This document shows, in pieces, positions 61,906-64,000 of a DNA stretch of 64,000 nucleotides (within the stretch, counting starts at the first letter, position 1; every line of letters starts with the position of its first letter). The position numbers and the translations under genes are program-made. The notes beneath the pieces were generated by a model that saw only the letters and a program-made list of their open reading frames with translations, did no database searches and was not told where the DNA came from. This DNA comes from JAIOSF01 sp047159865. Its GTDB lineage: Bacteria > Campylobacterota > Campylobacteria > Campylobacterales > Arcobacteraceae. Location of the stretch: positions 2,046,001 through 2,110,000 of the forward strand of contig NZ_AP038804.1 in NCBI RefSeq assembly GCF_047159865.1. Reading direction: 5' to 3'.

Positions 61906-63002
61906 TGAATGATCTCTTTAAATTCTTGATTATGATATTGGAATAGATATATTTTGTCCAAATATTTTTTTGGCAGTTTTTTAATATTTGCAACAAATTT
62001 TGCACGAGTAATCGGACCTTTTATATTTTGAATTGCTTTTACTAGTAGTTTAGCACTTAGATACGCTTCTAAAGAGATAAAACCAGTTTGTAGATTTTTA
62101 TCATATTGTTTTAAAATATTTTGATACTCTTTTATTATTGGTAAATCACTATTTTGGTAGTTTGGTACAATTTGCGAAAAAATTATATTTCTACCTTCTC
62201 CATTTAGGTTCTTGATCATTTCGGTTGCATCTCCAAATGAGATATTTGAAAAAAGGGTATTATTGAAGTTTTTGTGTTGTTTTGCTTTTTTGATAAAAAG
62301 GGTATTTGCTTTATTTGCGCCTATCATTATAATTGCTTCAGGATTTGCATCTTTGATGGAGTTAAATGCATGTCTAATAGAAAGTGTATTTCTTTTATAG
62401 CTTCCTTCCCCAACAGGAGTTAGATTGTACTGTTTTAATATTTTTACTACAGAGACATAACCATCTTCACCATATTCATCATTTTGGTAAAATACTGCAA
62501 TTTTAGTAAAACCTTTTTTTTCATAAAGGTATTTTATATGAGATTGTATCTCATCTTTATAAGAGTTTCTAAAGTTAACAATATGTGGGTTTGTACAATT
62601 TCGTAAAAAACTTGCTCCGCTAAATGTAGAGATAAGAGGAATATCTGTTTGGTTTACTATAGGTAATATATTTTTTACCGTTGGTGTTCCTACTAAACCA
62701 TATAAAGTAAAAATTTTTTCATTTTTTAAGAGTTTTTTTGTGTTTAAAATGGTGAGTCTTGGTTCGTATTTATCATCATAGGTTATAAATTCAATTTTTT
62801 TATCTTCTAAAAGATTGTTCTGATTGACATAATTAAAGTAGGCATTTGCGCCATCTTTTACAGCCTTTCCATATTCTTTCATAGTTCCTGTTTCAGGTAG
62901 TGAACTACCAATAAATATAGTGTCTCCCTCAAACTTTTTTTCTTGAAAGATAAAAATGAGAATACAAAGAAAGATGATGATAAGTAGAATTAGCTTTTTC
63001 AT
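61902..63002 (-). CDS. Periplasmic branched-chain-amino-acid-type substrate-binding protein, 366 aa
   Basis: N-terminal signal/anchor (MKKLILLIIIFLCILIFIF) and a type I periplasmic-binding fold: IFIGSSLPETGTMKEYGKAVKDG, DKKIEFITYDDKYEP, LYGLVGTPTVKNILPIV and KIAVFYQNDEYGEDGY. Such proteins usually feed ABC importers, but here no permease is present; the gene is followed (4-nt overlap) by a sensor kinase and then a response regulator. It is therefore best seen as an accessory sensor of the two-component system. Ligand unknown; formate, selenium oxyanions or an amino acid are possibilities. Confidence 0.88.
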   Translation of the reverse strand: MKKLILLIIIFLCILIFIFQEKKFEGDTIFIGSSLPETGTMKEYGKAVKDGANAYFNYVNQNNLLEDKKIEFITYDDKYEPRLTILNTKKLLKNEKIFTLYGLVGTPTVKNILPIVNQTDIPLISTFSGASFLRNCTNPHIVNFRNSYKDEIQSHIKYLYEKKGFTKIAVFYQNDEYGEDGYVSVVKILKQYNLTPVGEGSYKRNTLSIRHAFNSIKDANPEAIIMIGANKANTLFIKKAKQHKNFNNTLFSNISFGDATEMIKNLNGEGRNIIFSQIVPNYQNSDLPIIKEYQNILKQYDKNLQTGFISLEAYLSAKLLVKAIQNIKGPITRAKFVANIKKLPKKYLDKIYLFQYHNQEFKEIIQ

Positions 63003-63017
63003 AGGTAATTTTACCTA
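63002..63017. promoter_or_regulatory. Palindrome TAGGTAATTTTACCTA at the start of the sensor operon
   Basis: A perfect 16-bp inverted repeat overlapping the start codon region of the binding-protein gene. The TTACC/GGTAA half-sites are shared with the palindrome at 63082-63103 in the same divergent region. Confidence 0.5.
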
Positions 63018-63081
63018 AATAAGCTATAGAATAAAATAAAATTTACTACTTAAGCGATAAGAAAGATTTATAATTATAAAA

Positions 63082-63103
63082 TTGGTAAAATAAATTTTAC
63101 CAA
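63082..63103. promoter_or_regulatory. Inverted repeat TTGGTAAAA-N4-TTTTACCAA upstream of the 4Fe-4S protein gene
   Basis: Two perfect 9-bp half-sites with 4-bp spacing, located 11 bp before the start codon at 63114 in the divergent promoter region. It shares the GGTAAA/TTTACC core with sites at 56101 and 63002. Likely an operator, possibly of the neighbouring response regulator. Confidence 0.5.
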
Positions 63104-63113
63104 AAGGAAACAG

Positions 63114-64000
63114 ATGCAAGATTTTGTTTATTATAATCCCTCAGGAATTGATTTTCCTATAGATGAATCTGTTTTGATAGCTACAAATAAAGAAGAAATC
63201 AGCTCCTCTAATTTTCTCATATCAAATAGTTCAGAGACAAACAGTGAAGTTACAGCTAAAGAGATTGATTTTTATATTAGAAATAGTAAAGATTCTTTGC
63301 CAACAATGATAAAAACTCTTCCCCTGTTATATGAGATGTGTGCAACACAATATGACAATACAGAAGATATGGAATATTCTGCAAATATAGAAAATAAGAT
63401 ACTAATTATAGCTCCAAAAGAGAAAGTCTCAGAATTTATCTCACATACAGAGTCTGATGAGTTTGATTTATACGATACAACGGAAGATAAAATTCTAAAA
63501 ATTTCTGGACATATTGGAAACTTGAGTGTTCTAGTTCAGTCGACAGACAAAGAGGTTCTTTTACAAGTAGATCAGATTGTATGGTTTGATGCAAAAGAGA
63601 TGGGCTATGAACAAAGTGGTACAATTGACCCAAATCTATCGAGTATAGAAAAAACACTAGAAGTTTTAAGAGCAAATATTCTTGAGTATAATTATAAAAA
63701 ATATATCACTTACAGTACAACATCATGTCAGTATCATGAAAGAAGAGAAGAGATTTGTTCAAAGTGTGAAGAGGTTTGTCCTACGACAGCAATAACTAAA
63801 AACGATGAATTGAAACATTTAGTATTTTCAGATATTGACTGTTTAGGTTGTGGTGGTTGCGTGAGCGTTTGTCCGACAGCTGCTATTGATTATGCTTTGT
63901 TAAATAAAGACTCAATTTATGAAATAAGTTATTTCTATAATGACAGACATCCATTAATCATACCATCAAAAATGGATATAGAGAATTTAAATGTTGATTT
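63114..64000 (+). CDS. 4Fe-4S cluster protein (partial, runs off right edge)
   Basis: ATG 63114 follows AAAAGG; the frame is open to the window end (at least 295 codons). Residues about 222-265 hold two ferredoxin-like cluster motifs: EEICSKCEEVCPTTAI and IDCLGCGGCVSVCPTAAI. The preceding 220 residues have no cysteine motif and resemble accessory 4Fe-4S proteins encoded ahead of formate dehydrogenase genes in Campylobacterota. With the selenocysteine genes close by, this probably marks the start of an fdh cluster, but that lies outside the window. Confidence 0.75.
   Translation, partial: MQDFVYYNPSGIDFPIDESVLIATNKEEISSSNFLISNSSETNSEVTAKEIDFYIRNSKDSLPTMIKTLPLLYEMCATQYDNTEDMEYSANIENKILIIAPKEKVSEFISHTESDEFDLYDTTEDKILKISGHIGNLSVLVQSTDKEVLLQVDQIVWFDAKEMGYEQSGTIDPNLSSIEKTLEVLRANILEYNYKKYITYSTTSCQYHERREEICSKCEEVCPTTAITKNDELKHLVFSDIDCLGCGGCVSVCPTAAIDYALLNKDSIYEISYFYNDRHPLIIPSKMDIENLNVD

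Overview
The window reads as a chromosomal segment of a very AT-rich Campylobacterota bacterium, most likely an Arcobacter-like member of the Arcobacteraceae. This is an inference from gene content: a fused CcsBA cytochrome c biogenesis protein, a SelD that is itself a selenoprotein, histidine kinases with an HQWRQPL-type H-box, Dsb/TlpA thiol proteins, AGGAG-type ribosome binding sites and the absence of long intergenic spacers. No 16S rRNA gene is present to confirm it.

Layout. 1-4052: the end of a mobile element with overlapping tyrosine-recombinase genes (a Tn554/recombinase-trio-like module), inserted into a comEC competence gene whose 5' part survives at 4050-4565. 4572-6673: ATP sulfurylase and Mn-dependent pyrophosphatase, in one operon with the broken comEC. 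6792-15394: a hybrid sensor kinase, a YgiQ radical SAM protein, a soluble sensor-CheW fusion, a J-domain protein and an alpha/beta hydrolase. 15422-22242: an IclR regulator divergent from a catabolic operon (CitE-like lyase, acyl-CoA ligase fused to a CitE-like domain, mesaconyl-CoA-hydratase-like MaoC protein, second lyase). This looks like CoA-dependent breakdown of a C4/C5 dicarboxylic acid. 22243-23357: a DUF5718-like gene behind a short leader ORF and a long RNA stem. 23388-28722: flavin reductase, a DsbB/DsbA/TlpA disulfide operon, LOG protein, a small basic protein, a phosphatase/nuclease and glycerol dehydrogenase. 28790-30271: two toxin-antitoxin pairs around a decayed integron-integrase-like fragment. 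30384-37143: housekeeping operon murA-argF-hemN-(CBS-GGDEF)-aspS.

37288-44936 is a complete type II-B-like CRISPR-Cas locus: cas9-cas1-cas2-cas4 on the + strand, then a tracrRNA and a 21-repeat/20-spacer array that both appear to be transcribed from the - strand. The tracrRNA is recognisable from a degenerate full-length copy of the repeat, a sigma70-like promoter (TTGCTT, 17 bp, TATACT) and a stem-loop ending in a short U-run. Each repeat carries TATAAT in the crRNA sense, suggesting repeat-embedded promoters. The array stops about 50 bp before thiL and leaves almost no leader.

44989-49849: thiL, truD and ccsBA. 49985-52690: a Cache-PAS-GGDEF-EAL protein with a degenerate GGDEF. 52687-57167: the selenocysteine machinery (selB, selA, tRNA-Sec, and selD with an in-frame UGA). 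57450-59140: a Tat-exported transglutaminase-like protein with MerT/MerP-like proteins. 59137-63002: a Panacea-domain protein and a three-gene signalling module (response regulator, kinase, periplasmic binding protein). This is divergent from a partial 4Fe-4S protein gene running off the right edge, probably the start of a formate-dehydrogenase region that would use the selenocysteine made here. Similar GGTAA/TTACC palindromes recur at 56101, 63002 and 63082. No database search was possible, so family names rest on motifs and recognised sequence character.
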